Shown: one piece after another, positions 1-9,445 of the stretch | How positions within the stretch are numbered: the first letter of the stretch is position 1 | How the letters are laid out: each line of letters starts with the position of its first letter | Source: Bordetella genomosp. 9 | GTDB lineage: Bacteria > Pseudomonadota > Gammaproteobacteria > Burkholderiales > Burkholderiaceae_B | Direction: 5' to 3' | Assembly (NCBI RefSeq): GCF_002261425.1 | Contig: NZ_NEVJ01000003.1 | Location: forward strand, 1,736,001-1,800,000 | Length of the DNA: 64,000 bases | Program-made: the position numbers and the translations under genes | The notes under the pieces: model-generated | Database searches by the model: none | What the model saw: the letters and a program-made list of their open reading frames with translations, nothing else | What the model was told of the DNA's origin: nothing

Positions 1-57
1 CTGAACTTCGACAAGATCGAAGATTACAAGGACGTCGCCGACGCCGTGGAAGCGTGA
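1..57 (+). CDS. C-terminal end of an unidentified protein (partial)
   Basis: Frame 1 from the window edge is open for 18 codons (ending DYKDVADAVEA) and stops at TGA 55-57. The codon usage is normal for the region, and a strong terminator follows about 75 bases later, as expected for a real gene end. Too little is present to name the family. Confidence 0.55.
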   Translation: MNFDKIEDYKDVADAVEA

Positions 58-130
58 TCCTGGCCTGAAGCCAGCGCCGGCGCCAAGCCGGCGCCAAGCC
101 GGCCTCCCGCCGGCATCGAACTGGCAGCAA

Positions 131-172
131 CGCCCGCCCGTGTGGTCCCCGCACGTGGCGGGCGATTTTTTT
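131..172 (+). terminator. Rho-independent terminator of the upstream gene
   Basis: An 8-bp stem CGCCCGCC (131-138) pairs with GGCGGGCG (157-164). It is extended inward by CGTG/CACG with one bulged base and followed by seven T residues (166-172). It insulates the siderophore receptor from the gene that ends at base 57. Confidence 0.8.
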
Positions 173-229
173 ATGAGGCCCGCCCCAGGCCGTGGCGTCA
201 ACGCGACGCCGCGGGTTGCATGCGGCGAA

Positions 230-262
230 CTTATTATTGATAATGCGAATGCTTCGCATTTG
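230..262 (+). promoter_or_regulatory. Fur-like operator upstream of the siderophore receptor
   Basis: The bases from 239 read GATAATGCGAATGCTTCGC, which matches 13 of 19 positions of the classical Fur consensus by eye. Inside it is a perfect inverted repeat, AATGCGAA (242-249) and TTCGCATT (253-260), with a 3-base spacer. The stretch is AT-rich in a GC-rich genome and lies about 110 bases before a TonB receptor. Iron-dependent repression by Fur is inferred. Confidence 0.6.
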
Positions 263-280
263 TTTAACCAATTAATACTT

Positions 281-297
281 GCGAAGAAATTATTCGC
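281..297 (+). promoter_or_regulatory. Second palindrome upstream of the siderophore receptor
   Basis: GCGAAGAAATTATTCGC is a 17-base near-perfect palindrome with one mismatched pair. It shares the GCGAA/TTCGC arms with the palindrome at 242-260, so the two may bind the same dimeric regulator. The regulator is not identifiable from sequence. Confidence 0.4.
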
Positions 298-372
298 ATG
301 CCTACGCATGTATCCCATCCATGCGGCGGGAGCCTCGCGGGCCCGGCCGCCACAAGTTTTCCAAGGGACACC

Positions 373-2571
373 ATGCCTACCCCCAAGCCTTTGACGCTGG
401 CCGTGCGCCTGGCCTGCATCGCCATGGCGGCCAGCGCCACGCTGCCCGCCCGGACCTGGGCGCAGAGCCCCGCGCCGCGATCGCCGGCCGGCGCCGACGG
501 TGCCGCGCCCGTGACGACCATGGCGCCGGTGTCGGTGACCGGCACCGCCGTCACCGAGGGCGACGTCCTGCCCCCCACTTTCGCCGGCGGCCAGGTCGCC
601 AAAGGCGCGCGCCTGGGCATACTGGGCGAGCAGGACGCCGCCAACGTGCCCTTCAGCGTGACCAGCTTCACGTCGCAACTGGTGGAAGACCAGCAGGCGC
701 GCACCTTGGGCGACGTCTTGCGCAACGATCCGTCGGTGCAGGTCACGCGCGGCTATGGCAACGACGCCCAGTCCTACGTCATCCGTGGCTTCCAGCTCTA
801 CGGCGACGACATCTCCTATGGCGGCCTGTTCGGCGTGATGCCGCGGCAGATCATTTCGCCGCAGGGCGCGGAACGCATCGAGATATTCAAGGGGCCGAGC
901 GCCTTCCTGAACGGCGTACCCGCGGGCGGTTCGGGCGTGGGCGGCATGGTCAACATAGAACCCAAGCGCGCGGGCGACGATCCCTTGAACCGCATTTCGC
1001 TGGACTACGGCACGTCGTCGCAAGCGGGCGCGAGCGCCGATATCGCACGCCGCTGGGGCAGCAGCAACCAGTTCGGCATCCGCGTCAACGCCTTGCAGCG
1101 GGAAGGCGACACGGGCATCGACGACGCCAGCACGCGCATGACCTTCGGTTCCGTCGGCCTGGATTACCGCGGCGAGCGTTTCCGTGCGTCCCTGGATGTC
1201 GGCTATCAGAAGCAACGCACCGACCAGGGCCGGCCCATGGTCCAGGTGATCGGCGACGGCATCCCCGATCCCCCATCCGCGCGGCGCAATTATGCGCAGC
1301 CGTGGACGTATTCCATGACGGAGAACACCTTCGGCATGCTGCGTACGGAATATGACCTGACCGACCGCTGGACGGCATACGCCGCCGTGGGCGGCAACCA
1401 TGCACGGGAAGACGGCTCCTACTCGTCGCTCCGCGTGAACGAGAGCGGCGCCGGCACGGCCAGCCGCATGGATTCGGTCTATGACCAGGACACCGTCGGC
1501 ACCATGTTCGGCGTCCGCGGCAAGTTCGACACCGGCCCGCTGAAACACGCCGTCAACCTGGGCTTCTCCAGCGTGTATCTGAAAAAGCGGGCGGCCTACG
1601 AAACCTCGGCCGCATTCCCCACCGACCTTTACGACACGCCCTCTATCGCCAAGCCGGCAACCACGGGCGGAGGCGGGGATCTCGGCTCGCCCGGCGTCAC
1701 AGGACGCACGCGCATGACCGGGGTGTCGGTATCCGACACGGTCTCGTTCCTGGACGACCGCGTGCTCGTCACGCTAGGCGCCCGCCATCAGAAGATCGAC
1801 GTCAGCGGCTACAACTACAACACCGGCGCGCAGACCAGCCATTACGACGACTCGGCGACATCGCCAGTCTATGGGCTGGTGGTCAAGCCGTGGGAACACC
1901 TGTCGCTGTACTACAACCACATCGAAGGACTGCAGCAGGGGCCGTCCGCGCCATCGACCGCCATCAACCGCGGCGACGTCTTCGCGCCGTCGAAGTCCAA
2001 GCAGAACGAAATCGGCGCCAAGCTGGACATGGGATCCTACGGCGCGAACCTGGCCTTCTTCGAGATCAAGCAGCCCGTGGGCGTGACGGACCCGGTCAGC
2101 AACATCTTTTCGGTCGCCGGCGAACAGCGCAACCGCGGCGTCGAGTTGAACGTCTATGGCGAACCGCTGCGCGGCGTACGGCTGATCAGCGGCGTGACCT
2201 ATATCGATGCCCGCCAGCGCGATACGGGAAATGCGGCCACCGAAAACAACAAGGCCGTGGGCGTGCCCAACTACACGGCCGTGATCGGCGCCGAATGGGA
2301 CCTGCCCTGGGTGCCGGGGCTGACCTTGCAGGGACGCGTCACGCGCGCCGGCTCGCAGTACCTGGATACCGCCAACGAGCTCAAGGTCAAGCCCTGGACC
2401 ACGCTGGACCTGGGCGCGCGCTACGCCATGAAGATCGAGCGGCATGACGTCGTGTGGCGGTTGGGCGTGGACAACGTCACCAACAAGCGCTACTGGACAT
2501 CCGCCAACGGCGGTTACCTGATCCAGGGCGATCCGCGCACCGTCAAGCTGTCCGTGGCGGTGGATTTCTAG
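373..2571 (+). CDS. TonB-dependent siderophore receptor
   Basis: This 732-residue outer-membrane receptor is expected to import a ferric siderophore using TonB energy. The start at 373 gives a typical Sec signal peptide (basic MPTPKPLTLAVRL, a hydrophobic core, then an AWAQ-like end). A plug domain follows at about residues 90-215 (ADVPFSVTSFT-like TonB box region, PSVQVTRGYGNDAQSYVIRG, IEIFKGPSAFLNG), then a beta-barrel that ends in the aromatic C-terminus VAVDF typical of porin-like proteins. Length matches the family. The open frame extends back to 298, but that would put 25 residues before the signal peptide. Fur-like palindromes lie upstream. The siderophore specificity cannot be read from sequence. 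No TonB or siderophore synthesis gene is nearby. Confidence 0.9.
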   Translation: MPTPKPLTLAVRLACIAMAASATLPARTWAQSPAPRSPAGADGAAPVTTMAPVSVTGTAVTEGDVLPPTFAGGQVAKGARLGILGEQDAANVPFSVTSFTSQLVEDQQARTLGDVLRNDPSVQVTRGYGNDAQSYVIRGFQLYGDDISYGGLFGVMPRQIISPQGAERIEIFKGPSAFLNGVPAGGSGVGGMVNIEPKRAGDDPLNRISLDYGTSSQAGASADIARRWGSSNQFGIRVNALQREGDTGIDDASTRMTFGSVGLDYRGERFRASLDVGYQKQRTDQGRPMVQVIGDGIPDPPSARRNYAQPWTYSMTENTFGMLRTEYDLTDRWTAYAAVGGNHAREDGSYSSLRVNESGAGTASRMDSVYDQDTVGTMFGVRGKFDTGPLKHAVNLGFSSVYLKKRAAYETSAAFPTDLYDTPSIAKPATTGGGGDLGSPGVTGRTRMTGVSVSDTVSFLDDRVLVTLGARHQKIDVSGYNYNTGAQTSHYDDSATSPVYGLVVKPWEHLSLYYNHIEGLQQGPSAPSTAINRGDVFAPSKSKQNEIGAKLDMGSYGANLAFFEIKQPVGVTDPVSNIFSVAGEQRNRGVELNVYGEPLRGVRLISGVTYIDARQRDTGNAATENNKAVGVPNYTAVIGAEWDLPWVPGLTLQGRVTRAGSQYLDTANELKVKPWTTLDLGARYAMKIERHDVVWRLGVDNVTNKRYWTSANGGYLIQGDPRTVKLSVAVDF

Positions 2572-2602
2572 GCGAGGCGAGCCAGGCGGTCCCGGGTACC
2601 CT

Positions 2603-2633
2603 CGGGCGGTACACACGGGCGGTACACTCGGGC
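2603..2633. repeat. 13-bp tandem repeat in the LysR gene leader
   Basis: Two adjacent copies of CGGGCGGTACAC(A/T), at 2603-2615 and 2616-2628, are followed by a third partial copy CGGGC. The array sits between the receptor stop and the LysR gene start, so it could be a regulator site or slippage. Confidence 0.6.
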
Positions 2634-2678
2634 CCATGGAAACCTGGACCCGCGGCCTACCCGCGGGCCGCCCCGGCA

Positions 2679-3566
2679 ATGAAGATAGACCTATCCGCCC
2701 TGCAGATGCTGGTGGCCGCCGTCGAAGAGCGCAGCCTGGCCAAGGCGGGCGAACGCGAGCATCTCGTCACATCGGCCGCCAGCAAGCGCATCGCGGAACT
2801 GGAACGCCAGATCGGCACCGCCCTGCTGGTGCGCCACAATCGAGGCGTGGAGCCGACGCCCGCGGGCGCCGCGCTGTACCACAAGGCCAAGGCCATCCTG
2901 ACCAGCGTGCGGACGCTGGAAGGACTCTGCGAGGAGTTCTCGCCGGACGGCATCCCGAAGATACGGCTGGCGGCGAACCGCTCCGCCATCATCGAATTCC
3001 TGCCCGCGGACATACGCGCCTTCCAGGCCCTGAGCCCGAAGTCGCGCCTGGACCTGGTGGAAGCCTACAGCGGCGACATCCCGCGCATGGTGTCCGACCA
3101 GGAAGTGGATATCGGCATCTATCACGCCGTCGGCGCCGCGCCCGGCGTGGTGTCCTTACCCTATCGCAGCGATCGCGTGGTCCTGGTGGTGCCGCGCGGC
3201 CACCCGCTGGCCGACGCACCCGCCCTGCACCTGGATCAGGCGCGCGAGTACGACTTCCTGGGCTACTTTCCGCGGCATTCCTTCGAGGCCTTCATGGAGC
3301 TGGTGGGCCCGACGCTGACCGGCCCGCTGAACGTCAAGATACAGGTCGCGAACTATGAAGCCCGCTGCCGCATGGTGCGCGAAGGGCTGGGCATCGCCGT
3401 CATGCCCGAGCCCATCGCCGACACCTATCTGAGCCTGCTGGGGCTGGTCAAGGTGCCGCTGCTGGACGATTGGGCCAGGCGGCAGTTCTATGTCTGCGCC
3501 CGTGACCGCGCGCAGATGCGCATGGCGGCGGGAGATCTGTTCGACTTCCTGGTCAAGGCGGCTTGA
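2679..3566 (+). CDS. LysR-family transcriptional regulator
   Basis: This 295-residue protein has the LysR layout: an N-terminal winged helix-turn-helix (residues 1-60, with SAASKRIAELERQIG as the recognition region and the usual LLVRHNRGVEPTPAG turn) and a C-terminal periplasmic-binding-like effector domain from about residue 90. The ATG at 2679 is chosen because MKIDLSALQMLVAAVEE is the normal family start, although the frame is open further upstream. It lies in the same direction between the receptor and the formate dehydrogenase operon, so it may control either one. Its effector is unknown. Confidence 0.9.
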   Translation: MKIDLSALQMLVAAVEERSLAKAGEREHLVTSAASKRIAELERQIGTALLVRHNRGVEPTPAGAALYHKAKAILTSVRTLEGLCEEFSPDGIPKIRLAANRSAIIEFLPADIRAFQALSPKSRLDLVEAYSGDIPRMVSDQEVDIGIYHAVGAAPGVVSLPYRSDRVVLVVPRGHPLADAPALHLDQAREYDFLGYFPRHSFEAFMELVGPTLTGPLNVKIQVANYEARCRMVREGLGIAVMPEPIADTYLSLLGLVKVPLLDDWARRQFYVCARDRAQMRMAAGDLFDFLVKAA

Positions 3567-3590
3567 CGGCGGCGGCGGCTCGACGCCGGC

Positions 3591-3645
3591 TTCGGGACAG
3601 GTTCACGACAGGTTGACGGCGCTTTGACGGCAGTTTGACGGCACG
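3591..3645 (+). repeat. Five direct repeats phased at 11 bp upstream of fdnG
   Basis: Copies begin at 3591 (TTCGGGAC), 3602 (TTCACGAC), 3613, 3624 and 3635 (the last three all TTGACGGC), each separated by 3 bases. Spacing is exactly 11 bp, about one helical turn, so all copies face the same side of the DNA. This is the arrangement used by OmpR/PhoB-family response regulators. A weaker sixth copy may start at 3580. The last copy overlaps the -35 element. Confidence 0.7.
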
Positions 3646-3664
3646 AGCGCCTCAGCCTTATGCT
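3635..3664 (+). promoter_or_regulatory. Predicted sigma-70 promoter of the formate dehydrogenase operon
   Basis: TTGACG (3635-3640) and TATGCT (3659-3664) form a -35/-10 pair with an 18-base spacer, about 90 bases before the fdnG start. The -35 hexamer is part of the last 11-bp repeat, so a bound regulator would touch RNA polymerase directly. Confidence 0.55.
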
Positions 3665-3755
3665 GCAACGCGTCTGCGGCGAGACGGGCCTCTCATGAGC
3701 CATATGGATCGTGCAAGGATGTTGCGCCGCACATAACCATCAAGAAGGAAAAGCC

Positions 3756-6700
3756 ATGGTCAATATGAACCGGCGCCAGTTCTTCAAGGTGACGGGTGCG
3801 ACGCTGGCGGGCTCCAGCCTGGCATTGCTCGGGGCGGCGCCCCGGCAGGCCATGGCGGAAGTGCGCCAGTACAAGCTTGCGCGGACCACCGAAACGCGCA
3901 ACACCTGTCCCTACTGTTCGGTCGCCTGTGGGATCCTGATGTACGGCCTTGGCGACGGCGCCAAGAACGCCACGCCCAGTATCATCCACATCGAAGGCGA
4001 TCCCGACCATCCCGTCAATCGCGGCACGCTCTGCCCCAAGGGCGCCGCGCTGATCGATTTCGTCCACAGCCCCAACCGCCTGCAGTATCCGGAATACCGT
4101 GCCCCGGGTTCCGACAAATGGCAGCGGATTTCCTGGGAAGATGCGCTGTCGCGCATCACCCGGCTGATGAAGCAGGACCGCGATGCCAATTTCGTCGAGA
4201 AAACCGACGACGGCAAGACGGTGAACCGCTGGCTGACCACGGGCATGCTGGCCGCGTCGGCCAGCAGCAACGAAGTCGGCTACATCACGCACAAAACCAT
4301 CCGCAGCATGGGGATGCTGGCGTTCGACAATCAGGCTCGTGTCTGACATGGCCCGACGGTGGCAGGTCTTGCCCCGACGTTTGGCCGTGGAGCGATGACG
4401 AACCATTGGGTCGACATCAAGAACGCGGACATCATCCTTATCATGGGCGGCAATGCCGCCGAGGCGCACCCCTGCGGATTCAAGTGGGTGACCGAAGCCA
4501 AGGCCCATAACAAGGCCAAACTGATCGTCGTGGATCCGCGCTTCAATCGCTCGGCTTCCGTGGCGGATTTCTACGCGCCCATACGCACCGGCACGGACAT
4601 CCTGTTCCTGGGCGGGGTGATCAATTACCTGATCGCCAACGACAAGATCCATCACGACTACGTCGGCAACTACACCGACATGTCGTTCATCGTGCGTTCG
4701 GATTTCACCTTCGACGCCGGCCTGTATTCGGGCTACAACGCCGAAAAGCGCGCCTACGACCAGACCACCTGGGACTACGAGCGCGGTGACGACGGCTACG
4801 TCAAGACCGACCCGTCGCTGCAGCACCCGCGTTGCGTCTACCAGTTGCTCAAGCAGCACTACTCGCGCTACACGCCGGAGATGGTCGAGCGCGTCTGCGG
4901 CACGCCCAAGGACAAGTTCCTGAAGGTGTGCGAGATGCTGGCGTCGACGGCGACCGGCAACCGCGCCGCCACCATCATGTATGCGCTGGGCTGGACGCAG
5001 CATTCGGTCGGCTCGCAGATGATACGCACGGGCGCGATGGTGCAACTGCTGCTGGGCAATATCGGTATCGCGGGCGGCGGCATGAACGCGCTTCGCGGGC
5101 ACTCGAATATCCAGGGCCTGACCGACCTGGGCCTGATGTCGAACCTGCTGCCGGGCTACATGACCCTGCCGGTGGAAAGCGAACAGGATTTCGAGCAGTA
5201 CATCGCCAAGCGCGCGCTCAAGCCCCTGCGCCCCAACCAGCTGAGCTACTGGCAGAACTACCGGAAGTTCCACGTCAGCCTGATGAAGGCCTGGTGGGGC
5301 GCCGCCGCCAAGCCCGAGAACAACTGGGGCTACGACTACCTGCCCAAGCTGGACCGGCTCTACGACATGCTGCAGGTCTACGAGCTGATGCACCAGGGCA
5401 AGATGAACGGCTATATCGCGCAAGGGTTCAATCCCCTGGCCGCGGCCCCCAACAAGGGCAAGCTGATCGAAAGCTTCTCCAAGCTGAAGTGGCTGGTCAT
5501 CATGGACCCGCTGGTGACGGAGACTTCCGAGTTCTGGCGCAATTTCGGCGAACACAATGATGTGGACCCGTCGAAGATCCAGACCGAGGTCTTCCGGCTG
5601 CCCACCACCTGTTTCGCCGAGGAAAGCGGCGCGCTGGTGAATTCGGGCCGCTGGTTGCAATGGCATTGGAAAGGCGCCGAGCCCCCGGGTGAAGCCAAGA
5701 GCGATATCGAGATCATGTCGCTGCTGTTCACCCGCCTGCGCAAGCTGTACCGGCAGGAGGGCGGCAAATACCCCGATCCCATCGTCAACCTGGCCTGGCC
5801 CTACTCCGATCCGGAAAGCCCGACGGCCGAGGAACTGGCCAAGGAGTACTCGGGCAAGGCGGTCACGGACCTGGCCGATCCCAAGGATCCGTCGCGCATC
5901 CTGCGGCGCGCCGGCGATCAACTGGCCAGCTTCGCGGAACTGCGCGACGACGGCACCACGTCCAGCGGCTGCTGGATTTTCGCCGGCGCCTGGGGACCGG
6001 AAGGCAACCTCATGGCGCGGCGCGACAACAGCGATCCGACCGGCATCGGCCAGACCCTGAACTGGGCCTGGGCCTGGCCGGCGAATCGCCGCGTGCTGTA
6101 CAACCGCGCGTCCTGCGATCCGGCGGGCAAGCCCTACGACCCGCGCCGCAGCCTGGTGTCGTGGAACGGCAAGGCCTGGGTCGGCGCCGACATCCCGGAT
6201 TTCAAGGCGGACGAGAACCCGGCAGGCGGCATGGGCCCGTTCATCATGAACCCCGAGGGCGTGGCGCGCTTCTTCTCGCGCAACGGCCTGGCGGAAGGTC
6301 CCTTCCCCGAGCACTACGAGCCGTTCGAAAATCCGCTGGGCTACAACCCGCTGTATCCGCAGGCCAAGGGCGTCACCAGCAATCCCGCGGCGCGCCTGTT
6401 CGACTCGGACCGGGCGTCCATGGGCACGGTAGACAAGTTCCCGTACGTCGCCACCACCTACCGCCTGACCGAGCATTTCCACTACTGGACCAAGCACTGC
6501 CGCATCAACGCGGTGTTGCAGCCGCAGCAGTTCGTGGAAATCGGCGAGGCGCTGGCCAAGGACCTGGGCATCGCCAACGGCCAGCAGGTCAAGGTCTCCT
6601 CCAATCGCGGCTACATCAAGGCGGTGGCCCTGGTCACCAAGCGGATACGGCCGCTGACGGTGGAGGGCAAGACGGTGCATCACGTCGGCGTGCCCATCCA

Positions 6701-6824
6701 CTGGGGCTTCGTCGGGCTGGCCAGGCCGGGCTTCCTCGCGAATACGCTGACGCCTTTCGTGGGCGACGGCAATTCGCAGACCCCGGAATTCAAGTCCTTC
6801 CTGGTCCAAGTGGAAAAAGCCTAG
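3756..6824 (+). CDS. fdnG: Formate dehydrogenase-N/O major subunit, selenoprotein with Sec197
   Basis: The catalytic subunit oxidises formate to CO2 at a molybdenum or tungsten bis-MGD centre on the outer face of the inner membrane. The full product is 1022 residues (E. coli FdnG has 1015) if the in-frame TGA at 4344-4346 is read as selenocysteine. The flanking residues [19 protein letters not shown] match known FdnG/FdoG selenocysteine sites. Residues 5-11 (NRRQFFK) are a twin-arginine signal followed by a hydrophobic stretch and an AMAE cleavage site. A [4Fe-4S] motif CPYCSVACG follows near residue 50. The start is ATG 3756, with AGAAGGA 7-9 bases upstream; an earlier in-frame ATG at 3711 has no such site. 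Ordinary gene calling would split this gene at the TGA. The neighbours fdnH, fdnI, fdhE, selA, selB and tRNA-Sec support readthrough. The name fdoG is equally possible. Confidence 0.97.
4344..4386 (+). promoter_or_regulatory. Selenocysteine codon and bacterial SECIS element
   Basis: Immediately after the UGA (4344-4346) the message can fold into a stem-loop. Its apical stem is GGCA (4361-4364) paired with TGCC (4370-4373), capped by GGTCT. Bulged or looped GGU/GUCU at this distance from the UGA is what SelB contacts in E. coli fdhF and fdnG. The lower stem runs between the bases just after the UGA and about 4378-4386. The element is translated as part of the [15 protein letters not shown] segment, so its sequence is doubly constrained. 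Confidence 0.85.
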
Positions 6825-6834
6825 GAGCCGAGCG

Positions 6835-7788
6835 ATGAGTATGCAATCCCTGGATATCAAGCGCCGCTCGGCCACCACCACGCCGCCTCCGGGCGTGCGC
6901 GAGCCGGTGACCGGCAGCGTGGCCAAGCTGATCGACGTCAGCAAGTGCATAGGCTGCAAGGCCTGCCAAAGCGCCTGCATGGAATGGAACGACCTGCGCG
7001 ACGTGGTCGGTGAAGCCGTGGGGGTGTACGACAACCCCGCCGACCTCACCGAACACTCGTGGACGGTCATGCGGTTCTCCGAATACGAGAACCCCAAGGG
7101 CGACCTGGAGTGGCTGATCCGCAAGGACGGCTGCATGCACTGCGAAGATCCCGGCTGCCTGAAGGCCTGCCCGTCGCCGGGCGCGATCGTGCAGTACACC
7201 AACGGCATCGTCGACTTCCACGAAGAGAACTGCATCGGCTGCGGCTATTGCATTACCGGCTGCCCCTTCAACGTGCCGCGCATTTCGAAGCAGGACCACA
7301 AGGCCTACAAGTGCACGCTCTGCTCCGACCGCGTCGCGGTGGGCCAGGAGCCGGCCTGCGTCAAGACCTGTCCCACCGGCGCCATCGTGTTCGGCACCAA
7401 GGAGGACATGAAGCAGCACGCGGCCGACCGCATCGAGGACCTGAAATCGCGCGGCTTCGACCAGGCCGGGCTGTACGACCCGGCGGGCGTGGGCGGCACG
7501 CATGTCATGTACGTGCTGCATCACGCCGACCAGCCCAGCCTGTATCACGGGCTGCCGGACAAGCCCACCATCAGTCCCCTGGTGTCGCTGTGGAAAGGCA
7601 TTTCCAAGCCCCTGGGCCTGGCCGCCGTCGCGTTGACCGCGCTGGCCGGGTTCTTCCACTACGTCCGCGTGGGTCCGAACGAAGTGCACGAGGAAGACGA
7701 ACGCAACGCCGAAGCCATGCCGCCGGACGAACCGGTGCACAGCGGCCGTCCGACGGCCCAACAGGAGGCGCGCCATGAAGGACCATGA
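6835..7788 (+). CDS. fdnH: Formate dehydrogenase iron-sulfur subunit (beta)
   Basis: This 317-residue subunit passes electrons from the catalytic subunit to the membrane cytochrome through four [4Fe-4S] clusters. The four cysteine groups are visible: [37 protein letters not shown], and CTLC with a later CVKTCP. One hydrophobic helix near residues 262-280 ([18 protein letters not shown]) anchors it to the membrane, as in E. coli FdnH. The C-terminal tail is acidic and longer than in E. coli (294 residues). It starts 10 bases after the fdnG stop, behind GGAG, and its end overlaps fdnI by 14 bases, so the genes are translationally coupled. Confidence 0.96.
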   Translation: MSMQSLDIKRRSATTTPPPGVREPVTGSVAKLIDVSKCIGCKACQSACMEWNDLRDVVGEAVGVYDNPADLTEHSWTVMRFSEYENPKGDLEWLIRKDGCMHCEDPGCLKACPSPGAIVQYTNGIVDFHEENCIGCGYCITGCPFNVPRISKQDHKAYKCTLCSDRVAVGQEPACVKTCPTGAIVFGTKEDMKQHAADRIEDLKSRGFDQAGLYDPAGVGGTHVMYVLHHADQPSLYHGLPDKPTISPLVSLWKGISKPLGLAAVALTALAGFFHYVRVGPNEVHEEDERNAEAMPPDEPVHSGRPTAQQEARHEGP

Positions 7789-8431
7789 AACCTCACCTGA
7801 CGGTCACCCGCTGATCGAGCGCTATACGCCGGGGCAGCGCAGCAATCACTGGATCGTCGCCATCAGCTTCGTGCTGCTGGCCTTGTCGGGCCTGGCGCTG
7901 TTCCATCCGGCGATGTTCTGGCTGACCAGCCTGTTCGGGGGCGGCCCGTGGACGCGCATCCTGCACCCCTTCGTCGGGGTGTTCATGTTCCTGTGCTTCG
8001 CCTGGTTCGCCGCCCGCCTGTGGCGGCACAACAAGATGGAAGCGCGCGACCGGGAGTGGCTCAAGCGCGGGCGCGACGTGATCACCAACCGCGAAGACCG
8101 CCTGCCGGAGGTCGGCCGCTACAACGGCGGCCAGAAGCTGCTGTACTACGTGCTGATCGTCTGCATGATCGGCCTGTTGCTCAGCGGCATCGTCATCTGG
8201 CGCCAGTATTTCTCGTTCTATTTCCCCATCACCGTCATCCGGGCGGCGTCGGTGGTGCACGCGGCGTGCGGGCTGGTTATGATCTGCGCGATCGTCGTGC
8301 ACATCTACGCGGGCATCTGGGTCAAGGGCTCGATCGGCGCCATGATGCGCGGCACGGTCACCTGGGGCTGGGCCTGGAAGCATCACCGCGCCTGGTTCCG
8401 CGAGGTCCGCAAGCAGCCCCTGGGCAAGTAG
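7775..8431 (+). CDS. fdnI: Formate dehydrogenase cytochrome b556 subunit (gamma)
   Basis: This 218-residue integral membrane protein carries two b hemes and reduces quinone with electrons from FdnH. Four hydrophobic helices are visible: residues about 27-45 ([18 protein letters not shown]), 65-85, 125-145 and 165-185. Histidines in the first and last helices and at the helix edges are suitable heme ligands. Length matches E. coli FdnI (217). A strong GGAGG for this gene lies within the fdnH coding sequence. Without this subunit the complex would be neither membrane-anchored nor coupled to the quinone pool. Confidence 0.95.
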   Translation: MKDHETSPDGHPLIERYTPGQRSNHWIVAISFVLLALSGLALFHPAMFWLTSLFGGGPWTRILHPFVGVFMFLCFAWFAARLWRHNKMEARDREWLKRGRDVITNREDRLPEVGRYNGGQKLLYYVLIVCMIGLLLSGIVIWRQYFSFYFPITVIRAASVVHAACGLVMICAIVVHIYAGIWVKGSIGAMMRGTVTWGWAWKHHRAWFREVRKQPLGK

Positions 8432-8500
8432 ACTCCCGCCTAAGCGGCGCCGCGTTGGCCGACGACCGTTCCCCAGGCTTTTTCCGATCGGAGGTTGGTT

Positions 8501-9445
8501 GTGCAACGCATTCTTCAACGCGGCGAAATCGAGGCACTGGATCACAATGCCCTGCCGCGGCTGCGGCTGCCCGCGCGGGAGAGCGTCTTTCGCGACCGCG
8601 CGGCGCGCCTGCGCCAGCTGGCCGCCGATAGCCCGGTGGGCGATTACCTGTTGCTGATGGCGCACCTGGCCGACGCGCAGCACCGCGTGCTTGCCGGCCT
8701 GGGCGCGGCTGATGCCGCCGCGGCGGTGGCTTCCGGCGAACGCATCGACCTCGCGCAAGCCCACGGGATGCCGCCCCTGCAGGCGGTGGGATGGCCCCGC
8801 GACCCGGCATGGCGGAAGGTCCTGCGGACCCTGCTGGACGAAGTGGCGCGCTCTCCCGAGGCGCCGCCGCAAGCCGTTGAAACCTGCCAGGCGACGCTGG
8901 CCACGCTGGAAGAATTTCCCGAAGGCATCGAACAGTGGGCGGACAACCTGCTGAACGAGAGCGAAGAACAGATCGACGCCGCCGCGGCGCCCTTCGTGAT
9001 GGGCGCGCTGCAGGTGGTCTGGACCGATATGGCGGTCCGCTTCGATGCCGCGCAGTTGCCGGTCGTCAGCCCTTTCGGCGTCTGCCCGCTGTGCGGCAGC
9101 CTGCCCGTGGCCAGCGTGGTGCGCGTGGGTGGCCAGTACCAGGGCTACCGCTATCTGTGCTGCTCGCTGTGCGCCACGGAATGGCATATGGTGCGCGTGA
9201 AATGCACCCAGTGCGAGTCCACGGAAGGCATCGCCTATCACGCGATAGACGGTGGATCCGAAGCCATCAAGGCCGAATCCTGCGACAAGTGCCGCACGTA
9301 TCGCAAGATTTTCTATCAGGAGAAAGACATGAACGTCGAGCCGGTGGCGGACGATCTTGCGAGCCTGATGCTGGACGTGCTGATGGGTGAAGCGGACTAC
9401 GGCCGCGCCAGCGGCAACCCGCTTTTATGGCAAGAAGAAGCATGA
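8501..9445 (+). CDS. fdhE: Formate dehydrogenase accessory protein FdhE
   Basis: FdhE is a cytoplasmic, rubredoxin-like metal-binding protein needed for assembly of active respiratory formate dehydrogenase. The 314-residue protein shows the expected cysteine pairs in its C-terminal half: CPLCGS, CCSLC, CTQC and CDKC. A GTG start at 8501 is preferred: GGAGG (8490-8494) lies 6 bases upstream. An in-frame TTG at 8495 is the alternative. The stop overlaps the selA start by ATGA (9442-9445). In E. coli fdhE follows the fdo genes in the same way. Confidence 0.95.
   Translation: MQRILQRGEIEALDHNALPRLRLPARESVFRDRAARLRQLAADSPVGDYLLLMAHLADAQHRVLAGLGAADAAAAVASGERIDLAQAHGMPPLQAVGWPRDPAWRKVLRTLLDEVARSPEAPPQAVETCQATLATLEEFPEGIEQWADNLLNESEEQIDAAAAPFVMGALQVVWTDMAVRFDAAQLPVVSPFGVCPLCGSLPVASVVRVGGQYQGYRYLCCSLCATEWHMVRVKCTQCESTEGIAYHAIDGGSEAIKAESCDKCRTYRKIFYQEKDMNVEPVADDLASLMLDVLMGEADYGRASGNPLLWQEEA

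Noticed and set aside
4359..6824. A separate 821-residue dehydrogenase gene starting at ATG 4359, with the upstream part as a pseudogene
   Set aside because: The two frames are the same frame split by a TGA at the known selenocysteine position, with a SECIS and the selA, selB and selC genes downstream.
3693..7235. A 1180-codon frame antisense to fdnG-fdnH
   Set aside because: It covers conserved formate dehydrogenase genes in the opposite direction, with low-complexity Arg/Gly/Val composition and no recognisable motif.
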